Of a stretch of DNA of 41,312 nt, positions 1 through 6,722 are shown one piece after another. The stretch is from CAZCPB01 sp044223975. GTDB lineage: Bacteria; Planctomycetota; Phycisphaerae; Phycisphaerales; UBA1924. Every line of letters starts with the position of its first letter. Within the stretch, counting starts at the first letter, position 1. The notes under the pieces were generated by a model that worked only from the letters and a program-made list of their open reading frames with translations, was not told where the DNA came from and made no database searches. The translations under genes were made by a program, and so were the position numbers. The stretch spans positions 1-41,312 of the forward strand of contig JBGALI010000030.1 in NCBI GenBank assembly GCA_044223975.1, given 5' to 3'.

Positions 1-138
1 ATCGCCGAAGCCCGCACCGACCTCAACGGTCAGTGGGTCATCGAGCCGCTCGCCGAGGTGCCCTCGCTCGCAGACTTTGGACTCACCGCTCAGGAATCGA
101 CATTCGAGCAGGGGTACGTGGCCGCCGCGACCCAGTGA
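1..138 (+). CDS. 3' end of an unidentified protein (partial)
   Basis: Frame 1 is open from the window edge to a TGA at 136-138, giving the last 45 residues of a protein that ends in YVAAATQ. The visible part is mixed hydrophilic and hydrophobic (DLNGQWVIEPLAEV, then SLADFGLTAQESTFEQGY) with no recognisable motif. Codon use is GC-rich like the neighbouring genes, which supports a real reading frame. The start lies outside the window, so no function can be given. Sequence 139-253, between this stop and the terminator hairpin, shows no clear feature. Confidence 0.55.
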   Translation: MAEARTDLNGQWVIEPLAEVPSLADFGLTAQESTFEQGYVAAATQ

Positions 139-253
139 CGTCGGCGCGCCCCCGCGTGAAGCCGCCTCGCTCTCCGACCACAAGCAAGGCTCAACCGGGG
201 CCCTGCGCCCCGCGGAGCGAGCACGGCCTTCTTTAACTCGTCCCCGCAATGCG

Positions 254-280
254 AAAAAGCCCTGCTATGCAGGGCTTTTT
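254..280 (-). terminator. Intrinsic terminator of tRNA-Ala
   Basis: A perfect 12-bp inverted repeat (AAAAAGCCCTGC, 3-nt loop TAT, GCAGGGCTTTTT) starts 7 nt after the 3' end of the minus-strand tRNA. Read on the minus strand, the GC stem is followed directly by a run of five T. The A/T flanks make it symmetric, so it could also stop plus-strand transcripts of the upstream partial gene. Confidence 0.9.
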
Positions 281-287
281 CAACAAG

Positions 288-360
288 TGGAGCGGAGGAG
301 AGTCGAACTCCCGACCTCATCATTGCGAACGATGCGCTCTACCAACTGAGCTACCGCCCC
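288..360 (-). tRNA. tRNA-Ala (anticodon CGC)
   Basis: The reverse complement folds into a full 73-nt cloverleaf: acceptor GGGGCGG/CCGCTCC, D-arm with AGTTGGTA loop, anticodon stem CATCG/TGATG with loop TTCGCAA, and T-loop TTCGACT. The anticodon is CGC, which reads the alanine codon GCG. The acceptor stem has the G3:U70 wobble pair that is the known identity element of alanine tRNA, and the discriminator base is A73. No CCA is encoded. Such a tRNA fits the strong GCG use in the surrounding genes. Confidence 0.96.
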
Positions 361-607
361 GATTCCACGCCGATCGGACGGGGGTGTCCGGCTGGCGGGG
401 TCCATTATACCCCGCGCGCGGCGGCCGCAGGCGCTCCGGCCACTCCCGCCGCGGCGCCCCCGCCCGGGCGTGCGTTCTCCGCCGCCGCTTCGCGCCGCCC
501 GCCCTCCGCCTCCCCCGGCCGTGGCCGGCGCGGCGGGGCCGGCCCTACTCTTGTTGAGATCAGATTCTCATTTGGCGGCACGGCCCCGCCGCGAGGTACC
601 CCCGGGC
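361..607. other. Intergenic region between tRNA-Ala and znuA
   Basis: This stretch carries the 5' flank of the minus-strand tRNA and the leader of the plus-strand zinc operon. The only distinct signal is the inverted repeat at 555-570. A longer reading frame upstream of 608 is open only because the DNA is GC-rich. It encodes low-complexity Pro/Arg/Ala residues and would run through the putative operator. Confidence 0.5.
555..570 (+). promoter_or_regulatory. Putative Zur/Fur-type operator upstream of znuA
   Basis: TGAGA-N6-TCTCA is an inverted repeat in an A/T-richer pocket of otherwise very GC-rich DNA. It ends 37 nt before the chosen znuA start. TGAGA half sites resemble those of Fur-family operators, and the Fur paralogue Zur is the usual repressor of znuABC. 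The assignment to Zur is inferred from that context. A chance palindrome cannot be excluded, and no confident -35/-10 pair could be placed. Confidence 0.5.
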
Positions 608-1702
608 ATGGGAACACGCGCACCCCGAATCGCTCCGCCCCACGCGACCGATCGTCGCGGGGCGATGGTGCGTCTGGCCGCGGCGCTCGGCGCGGCCGCG
701 ATGCTGGGGGCCTGCGAGCGTCCGGCGGACAGGGCCGAGCCGGCGCGGGCGCCCGGGCCGATGCGCATCGCCGTCACCATCCCGCCACTGGCCGGCCTGA
801 TCCGTGCCCTCGCGCCCGCCGACGCCCAGATCACCGTGCTCATGACGCCCGGCCGCTCCGAGCACGGCTACGAGTTCACGCCCGCCGACCTCGCCCGCCT
901 CGGGAGCGCCGACCTCGTCGTGTACATCGGCATGCACCTCGAGCCGCGCGTCGAGAGCTTTCTCAACGATCACCCGTCGAAACGCCGCGTGGACCTCTGC
1001 CTCGCCGCCGCGGCAGGCATCACGGACGCCGGCGCGATCTCTGAGCCCGCGGGCGACGATCACGACGACCACAACCACGATGTCGCGCCCGGCCTCAAGA
1101 TGGTCGGCGAGCCCGGCCAGCGCCACGACTACGACCACCAGCCCTCCCGCGACGACCACGCCGCGGACGAGCACGAGGGACACCTTCATGGCCCCGTCGA
1201 TCCGCACCTCTGGCTCGACCCCGTGCTGGTGATCAAGGCCGTGCCCGCCCTCGAGGACGCCGTGCAGCGTGCCGCGGCAAACGCCGGCCTGAACCCCGGC
1301 GATGTTCCCGCCCGCGCCGCGGCGCTCCTTACCAGGCTCAAGGCCCTCGACGACAAGTACCGCGCGGCCCTCGCCCCGTTCGCCGGCGCCTTCATCGTTA
1401 CGCATCACAGCGCGTGGGAACGTCTGGCCCATCGCTACGGACTGCGCGTGGCCGCGGTCATCCGCGAGATCGAGACCGGCGAGCCCACGCCCGGCAAGAT
1501 CGCCGCGAGCGTCGACGCGATCAAGGCGCAGCATGTCGCGGCCGTCTTCGTCGAGCCGCAGTTCAACCCCGACGCCGCCCGCCGCATCGCCGAAGCCGCG
1601 GGAGTGAAGCTCCGGACGCTTGACCCGCTCGGCGAGGGCGAGTACTTCGAACTCATGGACAGGAACCTCGAGCAACTCGTCGCGGGTCTTTCCGCGAAGT
1701 AG
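608..1702 (+). CDS. znuA: Zinc ABC transporter substrate-binding lipoprotein ZnuA
   Basis: A 364-residue cluster A-I (ZnuA/TroA) metal-binding protein that would capture Zn2+ outside the cytoplasmic membrane and deliver it to the permease. A charged N-terminus leads to a hydrophobic stretch and the lipobox LGAC (Cys36). Expected metal ligands are visible: His86 (SEHGYEF), His200 (DPHLWLDP), His267 (HHSAW) and an acidic residue near Asp339 (TLDPLG). Residues 150-195 form a His/Asp-rich loop typical of zinc-specific members. The start at ATG 608 is preceded by GAGG 11 nt upstream and lies downstream of the putative operator. ATG 665 (MVRLAAALG...) is an alternative that would still give a lipoprotein signal. 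It is the first gene of a three-gene operon with 1749-2690 and 2687-3550. Confidence 0.88.
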   Translation: MGTRAPRIAPPHATDRRGAMVRLAAALGAAAMLGACERPADRAEPARAPGPMRIAVTIPPLAGLIRALAPADAQITVLMTPGRSEHGYEFTPADLARLGSADLVVYIGMHLEPRVESFLNDHPSKRRVDLCLAAAAGITDAGAISEPAGDDHDDHNHDVAPGLKMVGEPGQRHDYDHQPSRDDHAADEHEGHLHGPVDPHLWLDPVLVIKAVPALEDAVQRAAANAGLNPGDVPARAAALLTRLKALDDKYRAALAPFAGAFIVTHHSAWERLAHRYGLRVAAVIREIETGEPTPGKIAASVDAIKAQHVAAVFVEPQFNPDAARRIAEAAGVKLRTLDPLGEGEYFELMDRNLEQLVAGLSAK

Positions 1703-1748
1703 CCACGCTCCCGCGGCCGCACGACGCTTCACCGTACACTGGCCCCCG

Positions 1749-2690
1749 ATGTCCGACCCGTCCGCCACCCCGACGCCGACCACCGCGCCCGCGATCGACT
1801 ACCGCGCCGTGACGTTCCGGTACGGCCGCGCCGCGGTCGAATCGCTCGGCGCCGCTGATGTGCCAGTGCTCCAGAACATCACGCTCGCGGTCCGCGACGG
1901 CGAGCGCCTCGGGATCCTGGGACCCAACGGCGGCGGCAAGTCCACGCTTCTCAAGCTCACGCTCGGCCTGCTCGGCGGCTACGACGGGGAGATCCGTGTC
2001 TTCGGCCTCACACCGCAGCAGGCCCGCCGCCGCCGCCTGATCGGCTACGTGCCGCAGCGGATCGAGGCCGAGCTCGACTTCCCGCTCACGGTGCGCCAGG
2101 TCGCCGCGCTCCCCGCATCGCTGTCGCTCAAGCCCTGGCAGCGCGTGCCGCCCGACCTCGACCGGCACATCGACGAAAGCTTGCGCGTGGTGGGGATGCT
2201 CGACCGGGCCCAGACCCCGATCGGCCGGCTCTCGGGCGGGCAACTCCAGCGCGTCATGATCGCGCGGGCCCTGGCCTGCTCGCCGCGCATCCTCGTGCTC
2301 GACGAGCCCACCGTCGGCATCGACGTCGCGGGCCAGCAGCAGTTCGCCGCGCTCCTGACGCGCCTGCACGCGGAACTCAAGCTCACGATCGTCGTGGTGA
2401 GTCACGACCTGCGCACGGTTGCCGCGGGTTGCGACCGCGTCGCGTGCCTCAGCCGCACGCTGCACTCGCACACGGCCCCCGAAGGCCTCACGCCCGCCGT
2501 GCTCGCCGAGGTCTTCCGCCACGACGTTGCCGCAATCTTCGGCAGCGATCTGCACGTCCACGCCCACCCCGCCGCGGCGTGCCCGATGGAAAGCGCCGCG
2601 CACACCCACGAACACGGCCCCGGCTGTGATCACGACCATCCGCCAAAAGCGAACCCGGCCCGGCCCGCCGGAGGCGAGCGCGGTCCATGA
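1749..2690 (+). CDS. znuC: Zinc ABC transporter ATPase ZnuC with His-rich C-terminus
   Basis: A 313-residue ABC ATPase that would power zinc import on the cytoplasmic face. Walker A GPNGGGKST is at 58-66, the Q-loop VPQ near 102, the signature LSGGQ at 161-165, Walker B ILVLDEP at 181-187 and the switch His219 (VVVSHD). The ATG at 1749 is chosen because family homology begins shortly after it; the frame upstream is unrelated. The last ~45 residues are unusual: three His clusters (HVHAHP, HTHEHG, CDHDH) with two Cys form a likely metal-binding tail, which many ZnuC proteins lack. The stop overlaps the start of the permease gene (ATGA), implying translational coupling. Confidence 0.9.
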   Translation: MSDPSATPTPTTAPAIDYRAVTFRYGRAAVESLGAADVPVLQNITLAVRDGERLGILGPNGGGKSTLLKLTLGLLGGYDGEIRVFGLTPQQARRRRLIGYVPQRIEAELDFPLTVRQVAALPASLSLKPWQRVPPDLDRHIDESLRVVGMLDRAQTPIGRLSGGQLQRVMIARALACSPRILVLDEPTVGIDVAGQQQFAALLTRLHAELKLTIVVVSHDLRTVAAGCDRVACLSRTLHSHTAPEGLTPAVLAEVFRHDVAAIFGSDLHVHAHPAAACPMESAAHTHEHGPGCDHDHPPKANPARPAGGERGP

Positions 2691-3550
2691 ACACACTCCG
2701 CTACCTCACCGACCCCTCGCTCTCGCCGCTCTACTGGCCGGGCGTCCTCGCGGCGCTCGCGCTCGTGCTCATGTGCTCGCTCCTGAGCGTCGTCGTGGTG
2801 CTCAAGCGACTGGCCTTCATCGGCCAGGGCATCAGTCACGCGGCATTCGGCGGCGTCGGCCTTGCCGCGATCGCGGGGCTGGCCGCGACCACCGTCGCAG
2901 CGGCGCCCTTCCACGGCGTGCCCCAGTTCCTCATCGTGCTGGGGTTCTGCCTCGGCGCCGCCCTGCTCATCGGCTTTCTCTCCGAGCGCGGCGCGGCACG
3001 CGCCGACACGGTCATCGGCATCGTGCTCGTCGCGTCCATGGCCCTGGGCGCGATCCTCATCGCCCGCTCGCGCAGCACGCTCTCGTGGGAGTCCTTTCTC
3101 TTCGGCTCGCTCCTGAGCGTCACGCGCGAGGACGCCGCCATCGCATGGATCCTCGCGCTCGGCACGCTCGTCGCCCTGTGGGCGGCGCGGCGCTCGCTGG
3201 TCTTCTGGGCCTTCGACGAGCCCGCCGCACGCGCCTTCGGCGTCCGCGCCGGGGCCGTCAAGGCCCTGCTCATGCTCCTGCTCGCCGCCGCCACCGTTAC
3301 CGCCATGAAGCTCGCCGGCGTCGTGCTCGCCACTGCCCTGCTCGTCATGCCCGGCGCCATCGCCCTCAAGCTCAGCGCCCGCTTCGGGGCCGTGATACTC
3401 CTGAGCGTGGCCGCCGCGGCGGTCGCCATCCTCGGCGGCATCGTCGCCAGCTTCGAGCTCGACCTCCCGACCGGCGCGTGCATCGTCTGCGTGCTCACCG
3501 CCCTCTACGCGATCACCGTCACCGGCACCATGTTCACCTCGCCGCGCTGA
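2687..3550 (+). CDS. znuB: Zinc ABC transporter permease ZnuB
   Basis: A 287-residue integral membrane protein of the ABC-3 permease family. It has about eight hydrophobic segments and the family motif FIGQGISHAAFGG near residues 45-57, followed by a conserved DTVIG-type stretch (ADTVIGIVL) in the middle. It forms the membrane channel of the importer with the preceding ATPase, whose stop codon it overlaps by 4 nt. The C-terminus ends in the helix CIVCVLTALYAITVTG. Zinc is the likely substrate because of the His-rich loop in the binding protein and the His-rich ATPase tail. Manganese importers share the same fold, so the metal is inferred. Confidence 0.9.
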   Translation: MNTLRYLTDPSLSPLYWPGVLAALALVLMCSLLSVVVVLKRLAFIGQGISHAAFGGVGLAAIAGLAATTVAAAPFHGVPQFLIVLGFCLGAALLIGFLSERGAARADTVIGIVLVASMALGAILIARSRSTLSWESFLFGSLLSVTREDAAIAWILALGTLVALWAARRSLVFWAFDEPAARAFGVRAGAVKALLMLLLAAATVTAMKLAGVVLATALLVMPGAIALKLSARFGAVILLSVAAAAVAILGGIVASFELDLPTGACIVCVLTALYAITVTGTMFTSPR

Positions 3551-3593
3551 CCGCACGTCCGCGCGCCGCACGCAAGGCTCCCGGAGAACGCCC

Positions 3594-6032
3594 ATGTCGC
3601 CGCGCTCGCTCGCTGTCGCCGCCACGCTCGTCACGGGCCTGACCGCTCTGGCCGAACCGCCCGCGCTGGTGGTACGCACGGATCAGCCGGGGCACGCCGT
3701 GCCGCGCTCCCTGTACGGGGTCTTCTTCGAGGAGATCAACCACGCCGGCGAGGGCGGGCTCTACGCGGAACTCGTGCGCAACCGCGCGTTCGAAGAACCG
3801 CGCTCCGGAGAGATCATCCCCGGTTGGACCCTGCGAGCGTCAGGGGTGAAGGGCACCCTGCGCACAACGCGCGAGGCGCCCGCCGGCGCGGCCAGCGGCG
3901 CATCTCTCGAGGTCGAGATCGACGCGGGCGGCACCGCCGCGGTCGTGAACGAGGGCTACTGGGGCATCCCGCTGCGTCGGGGCGAGACGTACAGGCTCCG
4001 CCTCGACGCCCGGCGCAGCCCCGAACTCGCCGGCGAGTGCACCGCCGCGCTCGAAGCCGCGGACGGGAGTCTGCACGCAGCAAAGAAGATCGACGGCGTC
4101 GGTGAGAGGTGGGGGAGATTCGAATGCGAGCTGGTCGCTCCGGTCGATGACGGCGCCGCGCGCCTGGCGATCACGGTTCCCGAGCGGTCGGGGCGCGCCG
4201 GAAAGTTCTGGCTCGATACCGTCTCGCTCGTTCCCGCGCACACCTGGAAGGACCGTCGTTTCGGCCTTCGCCGCGATCTGGGCACGATGGTCGAGCATCT
4301 GCGCCCCGCATTCGTGCGATTCCCCGGCGGCTGCTACGTCGAGGGCGGTGACTTCCTGAAAGACGCCTTCCGCTGGCCCGCGACCGTGGGCGACATCGCC
4401 GATCGTCCCGGGCACGCCAACGCCACCTGGGGCTACTGGTCCACCGACGGCCTGGGCTACCACGAGTATCTGCAGTGGTGCGAGGACCTGAGCGCCGACG
4501 CGATGTACGTCTTCAACTGCGGCCTCTCGCACAAGGACGTCGTGCCGCTCGCCGACCTGGGCCCGTGGATTCAGGAGGCGCTCGACGCGATCGAGTACGC
4601 GCTCGGACCGGCCGACTCGAAGTTCGGAGCGATGCGCGCGGCGAACGGTCACGCCGCGCCGTTCCCGCTCAAGTACGTCGAGATCGGAAACGAGAACGGC
4701 CTTTGGTCCGGCGTCGGCGGCACGCGCGAGGTGTACACCGAGCGCTACGCGAAGTTCTACGACGCCATCAAGGCGCGATTCCCGCAGGTCATCACCATCG
4801 CCAACACGCGCGTGAGCGCTCCCATGGAGATGGTGGACGACCACTACTACAACTCGCCCCGCTGGTTCTGGGACAACGCGGGCCTGTACGACAAGGCCGA
4901 CCGCTCCGGGCCGCGCGTGTACGTCGGCGAGTACGCCGTGACCGCCGGTTGCGGCACCGGCAACCTCGCCGCGGCACTGGGAGAGGCCGCGTTCATGACC
5001 GGTCTGGAGCGCAACAGCGACCTGGTGACCATGTCCTCGTATGCGCCCATGTTCGTGCACGCCCGCGACCGCAGGTGGAACCCCGACATGATCGTGTTCG
5101 ACGGCTCCCGCGCCTACGGCACGCCGTCGTATCACGTGCAGGCGATGTTCGCGGCCAGCCGCCCGGACACGCTCCTTCCGGTGGACCTGCCCGCGATCGC
5201 GGCCGAGCCGGTCATGGCGACGGGGTCGATCGGCCTGGGAACGTGGAACACCAGCGCCGAGTTCAAGGACATCGTCGTCGAGCGCGAGGGGAAGGTCGTG
5301 TACGCGTCCGACTTCAGCGCCGGAGCGCCGGGCTGGATTCCGATCGCGGGCGAGTGGAAGGCGCAGGACGACGCCTTCCGACAGACCGCCATCGGCGAGA
5401 AGCACGCGGCGCTGCTCGATCTCCCGGCGCTGAAGAACGAGTCCGACTACACGCTGCGTCTGAAGGCCCGCAGGATCTCCGGCGCCGAGGGATTCCTGAT
5501 CCTCTTCCGCACGCGCGATGCCGAGCACTTCACCTGGTGGAACATCGGCGGCTGGAACAACAGCCAGCACGCCATCGAGCAGGACGACGGCGGCGAACGA
5601 TCGGAGATCGGCCGGCACGTGAACGGGAGCGTCGAGACCGGCCGCTGGTACGACGTACGCATCGAGCTCGCCGGTCCGAACGTGCGGTGCCTGCTCGACG
5701 GCGCCCCCGTGTTCCAGGAGACGCAGCGCGCCAGCCCGCGCCTGGCCGCGACCGCCGGGCGCGTGGATCGCTCGGGGGAGATCATCCTCAAGGTCGTGAA
5801 CGGCGGCCCGTCGCCCTTGCCCCTCGGAGTCGATCTGCGAGCTGCGGGCGCCGGGCAGGCGAGCGTCACGGCGACGGTGCTGACCTCGGGCGCCGCCGGC
5901 GACGAGAACTCCTTCGAGCACCCCGACGCAATCGTGCCGACGCAGTCCCGCTTCGGCGTGCGCCTCCCGGTGTTCGAGCACGTCTTCCCCGGCCGCTCCG
6001 TGACGGTGCTGCGCATCCTTCCCGCCCGCTGA
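3594..6032 (+). CDS. Secreted GH51-type alpha-L-arabinofuranosidase
   Basis: An 812-residue protein that would remove arabinofuranosyl side chains from arabinoxylan or arabinan outside the cytoplasm. A short signal peptide (MSPRSLAVAATLVTGLTALA) is followed by YGVFFEEINHAGEGGLYAEL, the start of a GH51 catalytic region. Residues ~75-215 form a CBM4/9-like beta-sandwich. The (beta/alpha)8 region has the acid/base Glu367 in GNEN and the nucleophile Glu446 in YVGEYA. Residues ~540-720 look like a laminin-G/DUF1080-type jelly roll inserted before the final arabinofuranosidase C-domain segment (GEIILKVVN...). GGAGAA at 3583-3588 is a good ribosome binding site for ATG 3594. A GC hairpin just after the stop (CGGGGCG/CGCCCCG) has no T-run. 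Confidence 0.85.
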   Translation: MSPRSLAVAATLVTGLTALAEPPALVVRTDQPGHAVPRSLYGVFFEEINHAGEGGLYAELVRNRAFEEPRSGEIIPGWTLRASGVKGTLRTTREAPAGAASGASLEVEIDAGGTAAVVNEGYWGIPLRRGETYRLRLDARRSPELAGECTAALEAADGSLHAAKKIDGVGERWGRFECELVAPVDDGAARLAITVPERSGRAGKFWLDTVSLVPAHTWKDRRFGLRRDLGTMVEHLRPAFVRFPGGCYVEGGDFLKDAFRWPATVGDIADRPGHANATWGYWSTDGLGYHEYLQWCEDLSADAMYVFNCGLSHKDVVPLADLGPWIQEALDAIEYALGPADSKFGAMRAANGHAAPFPLKYVEIGNENGLWSGVGGTREVYTERYAKFYDAIKARFPQVITIANTRVSAPMEMVDDHYYNSPRWFWDNAGLYDKADRSGPRVYVGEYAVTAGCGTGNLAAALGEAAFMTGLERNSDLVTMSSYAPMFVHARDRRWNPDMIVFDGSRAYGTPSYHVQAMFAASRPDTLLPVDLPAIAAEPVMATGSIGLGTWNTSAEFKDIVVEREGKVVYASDFSAGAPGWIPIAGEWKAQDDAFRQTAIGEKHAALLDLPALKNESDYTLRLKARRISGAEGFLILFRTRDAEHFTWWNIGGWNNSQHAIEQDDGGERSEIGRHVNGSVETGRWYDVRIELAGPNVRCLLDGAPVFQETQRASPRLAATAGRVDRSGEIILKVVNGGPSPLPLGVDLRAAGAGQASVTATVLTSGAAGDENSFEHPDAIVPTQSRFGVRLPVFEHVFPGRSVTVLRILPAR

Positions 6033-6081
6033 GCGGGGCGCGCCCGCCCCGTATGATGGCGCGTACACCGGAGGTGCGTCC

Positions 6082-6270
6082 GTGAAAGCCGAAACCCTGC
6101 TCGCCGAACTCAACCGCCTGCGCAAGGACCTCGACGAAGACCCCACCGACCTCGAGTGGCTGACGCTGCACCACGCCTTCTGCTTCATCTCCTACAAGAT
6201 GGGGGACTTTCAGAAGTACCTGGACGAGGAAGCCAAGCGCGGCGCCTTCAAGGACACCGACAAATCCTGA
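6082..6270 (+). CDS. Small hypothetical protein, 62 residues
   Basis: A short GTG-started protein with a strong ribosome binding site (GGAGG at 6070-6074, 7 nt upstream), which is the main reason to believe in it. It is predicted helical and highly charged (AELNRLRKDLDEDPTDLEW, then YLDEEAKRG) and has no signal peptide or membrane segment. The central HHAFCFISYKMGDFQKYL is amphipathic. It lies 49 nt after the arabinofuranosidase stop and could share its transcript. The family was not recognised and the function is unknown. Confidence 0.65.
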   Translation: MKAETLLAELNRLRKDLDEDPTDLEWLTLHHAFCFISYKMGDFQKYLDEEAKRGAFKDTDKS

Positions 6271-6357
6271 AGAGACCAAAGCATGAGCGGGTGATGGGGT
6301 GATGGTTGAACCTGAGCGAGTAGTGAACGCACACAGATGCAGACGAAAAATACATTC

Positions 6358-6425
6358 CTGAGCCGCGAAGCGGCGTTCGTCGAGAGCCAGGGGTGGAGTC
6401 CGCCAACGGCGGACGGAACCCCTGG
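6358..6425 (+). repeat. 68-bp nested-palindrome repeat, copy A
   Basis: It holds a small hairpin (GCCGC-GAA-GCGGC) and then a nested one: outer arms CCAGGGGT (6387-6394) and ACCCCTGG (6418-6425) enclose an inner stem GTCCGCC/GGCGGAC with loop AAC. The same 68 nt occur inverted at 6588-6655 with changes in both hairpin loops and in the inner stem. Confidence 0.8.
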
Positions 6426-6587
6426 TTCAACGAGCGATCGGGTTCGAAAGCCCCGAAGGGGCGGTACTCCCGCCCTTCATGCATCACGTGTCGTTCGTTC
6501 GTGCAACCGCATGCTCGTCCAATCGTTCGAACATCGTTCAACAATCGTGGCGCCCCGTTGTGGCTCGTCCTTTGCGGCATGTCTGGA

Positions 6588-6655
6588 CCAGGGGTTCCGG
6601 TCGCCTTCGGCGATCTTCACCCCTGGCTCTCGACGATCGCCGCGTTGCGGCTCAG
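6588..6655 (-). repeat. 68-bp nested-palindrome repeat, copy B (inverted)
   Basis: Read on the minus strand it aligns without gaps to copy A over all 68 nt and keeps the outer arms CCAGGGGT/ACCCCTGG. The inner stem differs (GATCGCC/GGCGACC instead of GTCCGCC/GGCGGAC), and one base pair changes from C-G to T-A on both sides. The first hairpin keeps its stem and changes only its loop (GAA to AAC). This pattern implies selection for structure. Confidence 0.8.
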
Positions 6656-6722
6656 AAAATGGTGCAACTCAGCCGGACACGCGGGGCATGAAAGTGTCAC
6701 CGTACGGAAGGGCCGCCCGGCG

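Larger units (their letters stand above)
6271..6722. other. Intergenic region holding a MITE-like repeat segment
   Basis: No convincing gene lies in these 452 bases. Frames are open only briefly and encode Arg/Ser/Pro-rich shadow peptides. The stretch is built around two inverted 68-nt repeats (6358-6425 and 6588-6655), with ~160 bases between them that contain further short palindromes such as GCCCCGAAGGGGC. The leader of the GH3 gene occupies 6656-6722, with GGAAGG as a weak ribosome binding site. Confidence 0.6.

Noticed and set aside
470..607. Longer N-terminus for ZnuA starting at 470
   Set aside because: It would add a Pro/Arg-rich stretch before the lipoprotein signal and translate through the putative operator at 555-570.
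6030..6052. GC hairpin after the arabinofuranosidase gene as an intrinsic terminator
   Set aside because: The stem CGGGGCG/CGCCCCG has no following T-run and lies in DNA where such stems are frequent.
3840..6188. Long minus-strand open frame opposite the arabinofuranosidase
   Set aside because: The plus strand carries both catalytic glutamates and family motifs. The minus translation is low-information Val/Arg/Gly sequence typical of antisense GC bias.
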